Assembly: GCA_900542795.1 (NCBI GenBank)
Contig: UQPD01000021.1
Span: 1-23,873, forward strand
From: an uncultured Prevotella sp.
GTDB taxonomy: Bacteria; Bacteroidota; Bacteroidia; Bacteroidales; Bacteroidaceae
DNA length: 23,873 nucleotides
Reading direction: 5' to 3'
Positions 16,561 through 23,825 of this stretch are shown here, piece by piece. Under the pieces are notes generated by a model that did no database searches, was not told where the DNA came from, and saw only the letters and a program-made list of their open reading frames with translations. Positions within the stretch are counted from its first letter, which is position 1. Every line of letters starts with the position of its first letter. A program made the position numbers and the translations under genes.

Positions 16561-17376
16561 ATGCGCAAACTCTTATTACTCATTATATGCACCTTGTGTT
16601 TCACGGGTATTTGGGCTACCGAAACCGAAGCTACACCCCCAACACATGCCTCCCAAAGCAGCTCTTCCATAGAGCATGCGGCACAAGCTTATGCACAAAA
16701 GGACTATATTAAAGCTGCCAAACTCTACGCATCTTTACTCAACACCGCAGCAGTAAAACAAGATAAGGCACAAAAGGCAGCCATCTACTATAATTTAGGC
16801 AATGCACATTATCGCACCAAGAACTTTCCACAAGCGGTGTGGGCTTATCAGAGTGCCTTGCGTCTGAACCCAGCCGATAAAGACGCGTTACACAACCTGC
16901 AGCTAACGCAAAGCAAACTGCAAGACCAATTTGACGAACCAGCCAACTCCTTTTTTGTGTTAGGCTTTCGCAACATAGTCACACTGATGAGTGCCAATGC
17001 TTGGGGCGGTTGGGCAATAGCCTTACTCTTGCTTACCTGTACAGCATGCTTTCTGTTTAAGTTGGCAACGAGCATGTGGGTTCGCAAAATTGCCTTTAGC
17101 GTTTCGTGCATCGCTTTTGTCTGTACTCTCGCAGCCTGCTTGTTTGCTTACACCGAGAATAACAACTACTACAATCCTACGCAAGCAGTAACGCTTCAAA
17201 GCGAAAATACATTTAGCAATCCCTCTGTCACCTCTAAACCAATCAAAGAATTGCACGAAGGCGTATTGCTAAACATCGAACAGAGCCAACCTGATGGCTG
17301 GATGCAAGTGGCACTCCCCGATGGCACAAAATGCTGGCTAAAAAGCAATAAACTGCTGATGCTAAAAGATTTTTAG
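16561..17376 (+). CDS. batE: BatE, TPR and SH3-like domain membrane protein
   Basis: This is a 271-residue protein with a signal peptide (cleavage probably GIWA^T at about 20). A TPR pair spans about 38-120 (AAQAYAQKDYIKAAKLYASLL, in part, and AAIYYNLGNAHYRTKNFPQAV, in part). Two membrane segments follow, at about 139-161 and 172-196. A C-terminal bacterial SH3-like domain occupies about 210-268, with EGVLLNIEQSQPDGWMQVAL and GTKCWLKS. This TPR-TM-TM-SH3 order is that of BatE in Bacteroides, the last gene of the bat operon. It begins 14 bases after batD. The stop at 17374-17376 is followed by a repeat-rich spacer without a clear single terminator. Confidence 0.91.
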   Translation: MRKLLLLIICTLCFTGIWATETEATPPTHASQSSSSIEHAAQAYAQKDYIKAAKLYASLLNTAAVKQDKAQKAAIYYNLGNAHYRTKNFPQAVWAYQSALRLNPADKDALHNLQLTQSKLQDQFDEPANSFFVLGFRNIVTLMSANAWGGWAIALLLLTCTACFLFKLATSMWVRKIAFSVSCIAFVCTLAACLFAYTENNNYYNPTQAVTLQSENTFSNPSVTSKPIKELHEGVLLNIEQSQPDGWMQVALPDGTKCWLKSNKLLMLKDF

Positions 17377-17380
17377 AAAC

Positions 17381-17496
17381 GCTTTTTTAAATGCTTCCCT
17401 AAAAAGTTCCTTCTGAAAAGCTTTTTTAAAAATGCTTTCCTAAAGAGTTTTTTTGGAAAAGCTTTCCTAAAGAATGCTTTTTTAAAAAGCCTTTTT
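17381..17496. repeat. Degenerate array of 13-15 bp GCTTTYYTAAARA units after batE
   Basis: About eight loosely repeated units can be read: GCTTTTTTAAAT, GCTTCCCTAAAAA, GTTCCTTCTGAAAA, GCTTTTTTAAAAAT, GCTTTCCTAAAGAG, TTTTTTTGGAAAA, GCTTTCCTAAAGAAT and GCTTTTTTAAAAAGC. Several are near-palindromes, and the last (17476-17490) is a perfect inverted repeat around one base. A related sequence occurs once before batB (12846-12859). The array lies between batE and the PAP2 gene, where several weak hairpins with T runs could reduce read-through. The origin is unknown. Confidence 0.6.
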
Positions 17497-17529
17497 CTCA
17501 ACCCATTACCATTTAATCCCTCCCCCATT

Positions 17530-18210
17530 GTGTTAGACCGAACGCTTACCCTATTTTTCAATGGTAGCCAATCGCTCTATGTTGACGGATTGGCATGGAC
17601 AGCCACGCAAACCTCCACGTGGTTGCCATTAGCCGTGATATTGTTTTACGTTTTTCTGCGAAACAACACCCTTAGTGGCACAGCCCGCATCGTATTGAGC
17701 TTTGCCCTTTGCATCTTGCTTGCCGACCAAGTAGCGTCAAGTCTTTTTAAACCCATGGTTGCGCGATGGCGTCCCACCAACAACCCCGAGTTTATGTATA
17801 TGGTAGATGTGGTACGCAGTTATCGGGGCGGCAATTACGGATTCTTTTCAAGTCACGCAGCCAACACCATGGCAGTAGCCACATTTGTAGCCCTGCTCCT
17901 AAAGAGCCGTTCTGTAACCTATTGGCTCTATTCATGGGTCATACTCAACTGTTGGACACGTGTTTACTTAGGCGTACACTACATAGGCGACCTCACTGTG
18001 GGTTGCATTTGGGGTGCTCTTGTGGGTTGGGGCATCTACCGCCTTCTCATTGAAAAATGGCAAAAGCAAAACTTGCAAAACGGCTCCATGTTCGTTTCCT
18101 CTTGCACCACTGCCACAGGCTACACGCAACGCAGCCTTCACATCTTTGTAGCCTCCATCCTCATCACCTACCTGTTCATCGCTTTCAAAGCATTGTCATT
18201 TCAAGGATAA
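17530..18210 (+). CDS. PAP2-family membrane phosphatase
   Basis: This is a 226-residue polytopic inner-membrane protein of the phosphatidic acid phosphatase type 2 family. All three catalytic motifs are present: KPMVARWRP (74-82, the Kx6RP motif), SSHAANT (107-113, the PSGH equivalent with the catalytic His), and RVYLGVHYIGD (144-154, the Rx5Hx3D motif). Such enzymes remove phosphate from undecaprenyl pyrophosphate, lipid A or other lipids on the periplasmic side. The sequence alone does not say which. The start is a GTG at 17530 with no upstream in-frame ATG that would suit. It could be transcribed on from batE, though the repeat array intervenes. It converges on pyrF at a hairpin terminator. 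Confidence 0.87.
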   Translation: MLDRTLTLFFNGSQSLYVDGLAWTATQTSTWLPLAVILFYVFLRNNTLSGTARIVLSFALCILLADQVASSLFKPMVARWRPTNNPEFMYMVDVVRSYRGGNYGFFSSHAANTMAVATFVALLLKSRSVTYWLYSWVILNCWTRVYLGVHYIGDLTVGCIWGALVGWGIYRLLIEKWQKQNLQNGSMFVSSCTTATGYTQRSLHIFVASILITYLFIAFKALSFQG

Positions 18211-18249
18211 CTACTTTTTAAAATAATCAATCCCCCAACACACATACAA

Positions 18250-18290
18250 TAATCCCCGCCTCTCGTCACCACGACAAGAAGCGGGGATTA
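18250..18290. terminator. Bidirectional rho-independent terminator between PAP2 gene and pyrF
   Basis: TAATCCCCGC (18250-18259) pairs perfectly with GCGGGGATTA (18281-18290). The 21-base loop has its own TCGT/ACGA mini-stem. A T-rich run (TATTTGTATTTTT) follows on the plus strand. The element lies in the 115-bp gap between two convergent genes, so it can serve both. Confidence 0.85.
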
Positions 18291-18325
18291 TATTTGTATT
18301 TTTAGGATAGAGAAAGAAAACTATT

Positions 18326-19153
18326 TTACAAACCTATTTTCTCCAATTCAACCTGCATTTGCTGCTGCAATTCGTGCGCCTTTTCGCCAGCAACGGTTGC
18401 AAAGTTTTCGGTATTGTCAGCAAAGATTATGCCACGCGAAGAGTTAACCAGCAAGCCACACTCATCCGTCATGCCATACTTGCAAACCTCCTGCAACGAG
18501 CCACCTTGCGCACCAACCCCAGGCACCAAAAGGAAGTGGTGCGGAGCCACCTTACGAATATCTGCAAACAGACTACCCTGTGTAGCACCAACCACATACA
18601 TCATCTGCTTATCGTCTGCCCACTGCTGTGAAGTGCGCATCACCTTCTCAAACAAACGTTCACCCTGTGCATCAGTGGTAAGCTGAAAGTCGTGCGAACC
18701 CTTGTTACTGGTCAAAGCCAAGAGAATAACCCACTTACCCTCATACTGCAAGAATGGCGTCACACTGTCCTCGCCCATGTAAGGAGCCACAGTGATAGAG
18801 TCAAAATCCATTTCGCCAAACAACGAGCGTGCATACATAGCCGATGTGTTGCCAATGTCGCCACGCTTAGCGTCTGCAATAATAAATTGGTCGGGATAGT
18901 TCTCTTTAATGTACTTCACAGTCTTTTCAAGTGCAGCCCATCCCTTCAAGCCATAGCATTCGTAGAAAGCCAAATTAGGCTTATAAGCCACACAATAAGG
19001 AGCCGTAGCATCCACAATTGCCTTGTTAAATGCAAAAATAGGATCCTCCTCGTTAAGCAAGTGAGCAGGCACCTTCTTCAAGTCAGTATCAAGCCCAACA
19101 CACAAAAAGCTGTGCTTGGCACGAATGTTTTCAATAAGTTGTTGTTTGTTCAT
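18326..19153 (-). CDS. pyrF: Orotidine 5'-phosphate decarboxylase, type 2 (PyrF)
   Basis: PyrF converts orotidine 5'-monophosphate to UMP, the last step of de novo pyrimidine nucleotide synthesis, in the cytoplasm. The 275 residues fit the longer type 2 subfamily. Visible motifs are FLCVGLDTD (16-24), KPNLAFYE (58-65), the catalytic DAKRGDIGNTS (94-104, with the Lys at 96), VPGVGAQGG (210-218) and NSSRGIIFA (237-245). It lies 24 bases downstream of the Crp/Fnr-like gene on the same strand, so the two may share a transcript. No other pyr gene is in the window. The 3' end faces the bidirectional terminator at 18250-18290. Confidence 0.96.
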   Translation of the reverse strand: MNKQQLIENIRAKHSFLCVGLDTDLKKVPAHLLNEEDPIFAFNKAIVDATAPYCVAYKPNLAFYECYGLKGWAALEKTVKYIKENYPDQFIIADAKRGDIGNTSAMYARSLFGEMDFDSITVAPYMGEDSVTPFLQYEGKWVILLALTSNKGSHDFQLTTDAQGERLFEKVMRTSQQWADDKQMMYVVGATQGSLFADIRKVAPHHFLLVPGVGAQGGSLQEVCKYGMTDECGLLVNSSRGIIFADNTENFATVAGEKAHELQQQMQVELEKIGL

Positions 19154-19177
19154 AATCTATGATAATCAAAATACGTT

Positions 19178-19873
19178 TTACTTTTTAAAGCTGCTTCTAA
19201 GCGCCATTTGCAGTTTTTCGAGCTGCGGAATACGTATCGCCCCACGCGAACACACCACCAAGCCCAAGTCTGAGAGTTGAGCCAACATGCGCGACACACG
19301 CAACCGAGTAGCCCCCAATTCGTCAGCCAAGTCGCGCATGCGGATGCGCAAAAACTTGCTGCCAATGGGTCGCAAACTGCGGTTTTCCACAAAATTGAGA
19401 AATCGCAACTCCAACTCCTCAGGACATTTGCTCCAATTGTGCTGAACAGCCGTCTGCGCCAAAGTGCTAAGCGCATTATAAAAGTTTATTTGAAAAGCAG
19501 GATAATCCACCAACATGCGGCGCACATCCTGTTTAGCAATAAACATCACCTGCGTTTCGGTCAGTGTGCGATAGCTCTTTGTGTACCGATTGTGGTAGCC
19601 AAAGAGATTTTCAATTTGCAAACACCACGGAGCTCCCAACCGCTCACCATAGGTATACACTTGGTCGGGACTCATACATTCCGTTTCCACCTCCCCCGAA
19701 AGCACCACGCAAAGTCCCAGGCACTCCTCACCTTGTTTCACTACATATTCGTTAGGGCGCAACGTTTTAAAGTCGAAAGGAATTTTAGCAACAATGTCCA
19801 AAAAATCCAATCGGCTAAACCCTTGAAACAAAGGAACATGCAGCAAACGATTTGAAAAGAGTTTGTTATCCAT
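19178..19873 (-). CDS. Crp/Fnr-family transcriptional regulator
   Basis: This is a 231-residue protein with an N-terminal cyclic-nucleotide-binding-like beta barrel (about 12-125, with LRPNEYVVKQGEECLGLCVVLSGEVE, in part) and a dimerisation helix near 128-150. A C-terminal winged helix-turn-helix spans about 178-215 (MRDLADELGATRLRVSRMLAQL, in part, then GLVVCSRGAIRI). It is a DNA-binding regulator. Its ligand cannot be read from the sequence. The PGEx6R cAMP pocket of Crp is not recognisable, and the Cys residues (51, 55, 66, 84, 150, 208) do not match the Fnr iron-sulphur ligand pattern. It precedes pyrF by 24 bases and follows apbE by 56 bases. Its targets are unknown. Confidence 0.9.
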   Translation of the reverse strand: MDNKLFSNRLLHVPLFQGFSRLDFLDIVAKIPFDFKTLRPNEYVVKQGEECLGLCVVLSGEVETECMSPDQVYTYGERLGAPWCLQIENLFGYHNRYTKSYRTLTETQVMFIAKQDVRRMLVDYPAFQINFYNALSTLAQTAVQHNWSKCPEELELRFLNFVENRSLRPIGSKFLRIRMRDLADELGATRLRVSRMLAQLSDLGLVVCSRGAIRIPQLEKLQMALRSSFKK

Positions 19874-19929
19874 GTTTTTTTGAGTTTAGGAGCTACAGCT
19901 GAGGAGCCGCCGATATCCACGCCCCAAAT

Positions 19930-20934
19930 TTATTTATTTCCCACATTCACATCCAAAACCTGCAACTGATTTTTGCCGTCAGCATAAATCAAGTAAGCCT
20001 TCAGTTCCTTATGCTTAGCCAACACCTGCTTAGCCCCATCAATGCCCATCACCATAAACGATGTGGCATAAGCATCGGCAGTAGCGCAGTCGGGGGCCAC
20101 CACCGTAGCCGAGAGCAACGAATGCTGCACAGGGCGTCCTGTGCGCGGATCAATGGTATGAGCATACTTTTTTCCGTTATGCTCATAAAAGTTCCTATAA
20201 TTTCCGCTCGTAGCCAAAGCCGCATTCTCAAGCGAGAGCACCGTTTGCAAAGGCTGTGCCGAAGCATCAGCCCCCACCACGGGTCGGCTAATGCCAATTT
20301 GCCAAGCATGACCTTCGGGGTTACGCCCCTTCGTCACCACTTCGCCCCCAATCTCCACCATGTAATTCATCACACCATGGTCTCTCAGCACCTTCGCCAC
20401 ACGGTCCACACCATATCCTTTTGCAATGGCACCGCAGTCAATCATCACACGGGCATCATCCTTCTTCACCAAACTGTCTTTGGTCAGTTCTATGTGGTGA
20501 AAACCCACAAACTGGCGCAAAGAGTCCACTTGCGCATCCGTTGGGAACTCACCCTTCTTAAACCCAAAGCCCCAAGCATTCACCAAGGGCATCACAGTAA
20601 CATCGAAAGCCCCCTGCGTGTTCTCGCTAACCACGCGAGCCTTTTGCAACACATCATAGAGCATTGCATCAGCCTTCTCAGCCTTGCCCGCGTTAATTTT
20701 CGAAATCGTGCTCAGCTGGTTAAACACCGACAAGCTGGCATCCACACGCCTCAGTTCGCTCAGAATAGCACTATCCAACGGTTCAGCCGCCTCATACTTT
20801 ACATGGTAAGTTGTGCCAAAAATCGTGCCTTCAGCCACACGCAAAGTTGCCGTTCCACGAAAGTGCAAAATCCACACCGTTGCTATAATTAAGAAGAGCA
20901 AAAAAGCTGCTCCTAAGAGTTTCTTAGTTTTCAT
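19930..20934 (-). CDS. apbE: FAD:protein FMN transferase (ApbE)
   Basis: ApbE covalently attaches FMN from FAD to Thr/Ser residues of extracytoplasmic flavoproteins such as Rnf and Nqr subunits. The 334 residues fit the family. Visible motifs are GTTYHVKY (40-47), FNQLSTISKIN (71-81), GAFDVTVMPLVNAWGFG (108-124), DCGAIAKGYGVDRV (166-179), EIGGEV (194-199), ATSGNYRNF (241-249), HTIDPRTGRPV (259-269) and the metal-site DCATADAYAT (282-291). The N-terminus (residues 6-24) is a hydrophobic anchor, but no lipobox Cys is present, so it is not an obvious lipoprotein as many ApbE proteins are. The ATG overlaps the stop of the DUF6048 gene by four bases (ATGA), suggesting coupled translation. Confidence 0.95.
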   Translation of the reverse strand: MKTKKLLGAAFLLFLIIATVWILHFRGTATLRVAEGTIFGTTYHVKYEAAEPLDSAILSELRRVDASLSVFNQLSTISKINAGKAEKADAMLYDVLQKARVVSENTQGAFDVTVMPLVNAWGFGFKKGEFPTDAQVDSLRQFVGFHHIELTKDSLVKKDDARVMIDCGAIAKGYGVDRVAKVLRDHGVMNYMVEIGGEVVTKGRNPEGHAWQIGISRPVVGADASAQPLQTVLSLENAALATSGNYRNFYEHNGKKYAHTIDPRTGRPVQHSLLSATVVAPDCATADAYATSFMVMGIDGAKQVLAKHKELKAYLIYADGKNQLQVLDVNVGNK

Positions 20935-21692
20935 ATATCAAAAATCACATTAAAAGTTCCGCCCAAGGCATGCGTATCCTCCTTGCCATAACCAGGCACA
21001 TACCAAGCGTTGCCCACTTGCGTATCTTTGCGATAAAAGCGCACGCGGTAGCGAAATGTCCACCCCACATGCACAATGCCCCACACCTTCGACTCTAAGC
21101 CAAAAACAGCCTCGCCCCAATGGTTCGTGCCACGCACACCTGTATAGGAGAAAGGAACCAAAGTGCCATACACACCATCTGTGCGGTCGGGACCATCCAC
21201 GTCAAATTTGTAAGAGGTAAAGCCATAGCGCACCCCCACCATGATACGTCCCAAAGCTCTTGCATTTTTTGCCACATTATAGTCCAACCCCACACGGTAG
21301 TAGGGCGCATGCACCTTATAATGCAAGTCGGTTGTTTCGCTCGTATGGTTGCTCACGCCCACACCCATCTCAAACACCGGAAAAAAACGTCCGCGCAAGT
21401 TTAAGCGAGCCGCAGCCTCATATTGCCCATAAGGCGTGCAAGTAGCCATAACCGCGCCACACAAGTCTGCCGACACACTCACGCCAGCCAACAACGGCAA
21501 ACGCTTCTGCGCCAAAAGTGCGGCTGCAGCCTCTTGGGGCGAAGCATACTGCACCCCCTTCACTGTCGCGGTTTTCGTGGTGTCAGTAGCCTGCTGCGGC
21601 ACCTTCGCCCCCCGTTTGCTTTGCGCAACAACAGGGAGCGCACTACTTAGCAGCAGTGCGAATAAACAGACGAATATTCTCGACATCATCAT
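20931..21692 (-). CDS. DUF6048 family exported protein, beta-barrel-like
   Basis: This is a protein of up to 253 residues with a signal peptide (FALLLSSALPVVAQ, cleavage at about 23). After a Lys/Thr-rich linker and an Ala-rich helix (QEAAAALLAQ), the remainder alternates hydrophobic and polar residues with many Gly/Tyr/Arg strands (GRIMVGVRYGFTSYKFDV, WTFRYRVRFY, GGTFNVIFDI), as in small outer-membrane barrels. I recognise it as the DUF6048 type that is paired with DUF6452 in Bacteroidales. Function is unknown. Three consecutive ATGs (21692, 21689, 21686) could start it, all inside the end of the DUF6452 gene. Its stop overlaps the apbE start. Confidence 0.78.
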   Translation of the reverse strand: MMMSRIFVCLFALLLSSALPVVAQSKRGAKVPQQATDTTKTATVKGVQYASPQEAAAALLAQKRLPLLAGVSVSADLCGAVMATCTPYGQYEAAARLNLRGRFFPVFEMGVGVSNHTSETTDLHYKVHAPYYRVGLDYNVAKNARALGRIMVGVRYGFTSYKFDVDGPDRTDGVYGTLVPFSYTGVRGTNHWGEAVFGLESKVWGIVHVGWTFRYRVRFYRKDTQVGNAWYVPGYGKEDTHALGGTFNVIFDI

Positions 21693-22155
21693 AATTTACT
21701 ATTGAACGTACAAGCGATACACTGTCTACAATTGCCCCCGAAGCCGTTGCCTGTGCCGAAACGCTCACAGCGTTCAACGTGTGAAACACCGAGTTCGGAC
21801 AGTCTAACGACTCAAAGTGAGGTTGTGGTGTGTGGTTCACAAAGAGCGTATCCACCTGCACCCCACCCTCGGCATTAGCAAAATGCAACAACAAGGTGTC
21901 TTGCGTGCCAGCCTCCTTTAGTGGCAACAAAAAACTTTTTATGCCTGTGGCTTGGTTGAGTAACAAGGTGTCGCGACCAGCAGGTGTCACACTCAGCACA
22001 TCGCCCAGCGTCAGTGCACTCTGTGTGTTGGCATCATACAAGTTACACTGCAAACTCACAATGTTATCGAGTGGACAATCTATGTTCGAACACGCCGAAA
22101 GCCCCACTATCAAGGCTCCGCACCCCCACACTGCCACAGTCTTGACACATTTCAT
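21643..22155 (-). CDS. DUF6452 family lipoprotein
   Basis: This is a 170-residue protein with a lipoprotein signal: a hydrophobic segment followed by the lipobox LSAC, with Cys at about 22. The mature part starts SNIDCPLDNIVSLQCNLYD. Beta-rich segments such as DTLLLNQATGIKSFLLPL and DTLLLHFANAEGGVQVDTLFV follow, then HFESLDCPNSVFHTLNAVSV, a pattern I recognise from DUF6452 of Bacteroidales. Function is unknown. It is probably attached to the inner leaflet of the outer membrane and may work with the overlapping DUF6048 barrel-like protein. Its end overlaps the DUF6048 gene by 44-50 bases, longer than a simple ATGA coupling. Confidence 0.8.
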   Translation of the reverse strand: MKCVKTVAVWGCGALIVGLSACSNIDCPLDNIVSLQCNLYDANTQSALTLGDVLSVTPAGRDTLLLNQATGIKSFLLPLKEAGTQDTLLLHFANAEGGVQVDTLFVNHTPQPHFESLDCPNSVFHTLNAVSVSAQATASGAIVDSVSLVRSIVNYDDVENIRLFIRTAAK

Positions 22156-22233
22156 TGTCTATACTGTATTTTTTTAATAGGAATTTCTGAAGAAAGGAGT
22201 ACGAAAGAGTTAAAACGCACTTCTCCCCCCACC

Positions 22234-23202
22234 TTAAATTTCCTTTTCAATTTGATAATCGTTTCTACCAGCAGCATTACGGCTAATGAGCTCGCCCAAG
22301 AAACCAGCCACAAACAGCTGCGTACCTAAAATCATCATGGTCAGGGCAATAAAGAAGTAGGGAGACTCTGTTACCAATGGAGCTGCCGACCCTGTGTAGA
22401 GGTGAACCAACTTCACAGCACCTACCACCACACAAGCCACAAAACCTAAAAAGAACATCACCGTGCCCAAAAAGCCAAACACGTGCATCGGCTTCAGTCC
22501 AAAGCTATTCAAAAACCACAACGAAAGCAAGTCGAGGTAGCCATTCACAAAACGGTTCAAGCCCCCAAACTTAGTCTTGCCAAACTTGCGTGCCTGATGG
22601 TGCACCACCTTCTCGCCAATTTTGTCGAAGCCTGCGTTCTTGGCTAAATAAGGAATGTAACGGTGCATTTCGCCATACACCTCAATATTCTTTACCACCT
22701 CATTTTTGTAAGCCTTCAATCCGCAATTAAAGTCGTGCAGATTATGAATGCCGCTCACCTTGCGTGCAGTGGCATTAAAGAGCTTGGTGGGAATGGTCTT
22801 CGACAACGGGTCGTAGCGCTTTTGCTTGTAGCCCGAAACCAGGTCATACCCATCCTCCGTTATCATGCGATAAAGTTCAGGAATTTCGTCGGGCGAATCT
22901 TGCAAGTCGGCATCCATCGTAATCACCACCCTGCCACGTGCCGCACGGAACCCACAAAACAGCGCAGGACTCTTGCCGTAGTTGCGACGAAACTTTATGC
23001 CATGCACATGCTGCGCATCCTCCGAGGCAAAGCGTTCAATCACCTCCCAAGAGTTGTCCGTACTACCATCGTTCACAAAAATCACCTCAAAGCTAAAGTT
23101 GTGCGCCTTCATCACACGTTCAATCCAAGCATACAGCTCGGGTAGGCTCTCTGCCTCATTAAACAAAGGCACCACAACCGATATGTCGTATTTATAATCC
23201 AT
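22234..23202 (-). CDS. GT2 polyprenyl-phosphate glycosyltransferase (DPM1/GtrB-like)
   Basis: This is a 322-residue membrane-bound family 2 glycosyltransferase. The GT-A domain (about 6-230) shows ISVVVPLFNEAESLPEL, FVNDGSTDNSW (42-52), the metal- and nucleotide-binding DADLQDSP (97-104), and RKFGKTKFGGLNR (205-217). Two membrane helices at about 238-262 and 282-306 complete the polyprenol-phosphate transferase type (ArnC/GtrB/dolichol-phosphate mannose synthase-like). Such enzymes transfer a sugar from a nucleotide donor to undecaprenyl phosphate for envelope glycans. The sugar is unknown. The gene lies 71 bases downstream of the DUF4199 gene, a pairing I know from other Bacteroidales. A 78-base gap separates it from the DUF6452 gene. 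Confidence 0.92.
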   Translation of the reverse strand: MDYKYDISVVVPLFNEAESLPELYAWIERVMKAHNFSFEVIFVNDGSTDNSWEVIERFASEDAQHVHGIKFRRNYGKSPALFCGFRAARGRVVITMDADLQDSPDEIPELYRMITEDGYDLVSGYKQKRYDPLSKTIPTKLFNATARKVSGIHNLHDFNCGLKAYKNEVVKNIEVYGEMHRYIPYLAKNAGFDKIGEKVVHHQARKFGKTKFGGLNRFVNGYLDLLSLWFLNSFGLKPMHVFGFLGTVMFFLGFVACVVVGAVKLVHLYTGSAAPLVTESPYFFIALTMMILGTQLFVAGFLGELISRNAAGRNDYQIEKEI

Positions 23203-23273
23203 TTTTATTTTTATATGAATGTTGTTGTTTCAGTTTTCATTTATAAAGGCAAGCCAAACTCATCCTTTTTGCT

Positions 23274-23825
23274 TCAGCCCCTTCTGGTTACTAAGCCTAT
23301 CACTGCCGAAATTACAGGACCAAATATCAATGCAAAGTAAATAGACATGGCTGCATAAGTAGCAGCCCCCACACTTTGCATGGCATCAACCAAGCCCTTC
23401 ACCCCATGTCCGCCCGAAAGCTGACTAATTTCAGCATCAAGCCCCGACTGCATCAAGTAAGCCTTCATCTCAGGTGTATTGATAGAGTGAGCATAATCGG
23501 CAAAAATACGTCCGTGGTCAAAGAACTGCAAATACACATACGTAAACAAGGCTACCCACACCGAGGCATAAAACCCCGTAAACACGGCATAAAGAAAACC
23601 ATGTACAAACGAAAAAGGCTCGCGCTCCCCATAGTTTAGGTTGCGATAACGCAGCGTCAAAAAAGTGGCTAACACGGGGGTGGCAAGTAGCATCACACCA
23701 AACAGGGTTGAGAGGAAAGGAACCACAAACGACCATCTAAACACTACTAACGAGAGGATGCCAAACACACCCAGCACTACCCCACCTTGCATACTGCAAG
23801 CATTTATTTGCCCTATGCGTAAACT
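23274..23825 (-). CDS. DUF4199 family membrane protein, 5' end missing at contig end
   Basis: 183 residues are visible, with four hydrophobic segments: GGVVLGVFGILSLVVF, FLSTLFGVMLLATPVLATFL, FLYAVFTGFYASVWVALFTY and YAAMSIYFALIFGPVISAVI. This matches the four-helix DUF4199 family of Bacteroidetes, an integral membrane protein of unknown role often placed beside a GT2 glycosyltransferase, as here. The true start lies beyond the genomic end at 23825. The frame continues into the adapter and gives an apparent ATG at 23838-23840, encoding MYKRQ, which is artefactual. The first genuine residues visible are SLRIGQINACSMQGG. The Met in that stretch is too close to the first helix to be a convincing start. 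Confidence 0.85.
   Translation of the reverse strand, partial: SLRIGQINACSMQGGVVLGVFGILSLVVFRWSFVVPFLSTLFGVMLLATPVLATFLTLRYRNLNYGEREPFSFVHGFLYAVFTGFYASVWVALFTYVYLQFFDHGRIFADYAHSINTPEMKAYLMQSGLDAEISQLSGGHGVKGLVDAMQSVGAATYAAMSIYFALIFGPVISAVIGLVTRRG

Noticed and set aside
8489..17376. The MoxR-DUF58-VWA cluster as a novel defence or effector system
   Set aside because: MoxR-VWA modules do occur in defence and ternary systems, but the full batA-E order and membrane topology match the known Bacteroides aerotolerance operon.
17373..17561. Minus-strand open frame encoding a Lys/Arg/Phe-rich peptide (repeats like LFKKAFFRKAF)
   Set aside because: It looks like a cationic amphipathic peptide, but the repetition comes directly from the GCTTTYYTAAARA DNA array. 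There is no promoter or conserved start, and it overlaps the PAP2 gene start. I treat it as non-coding.
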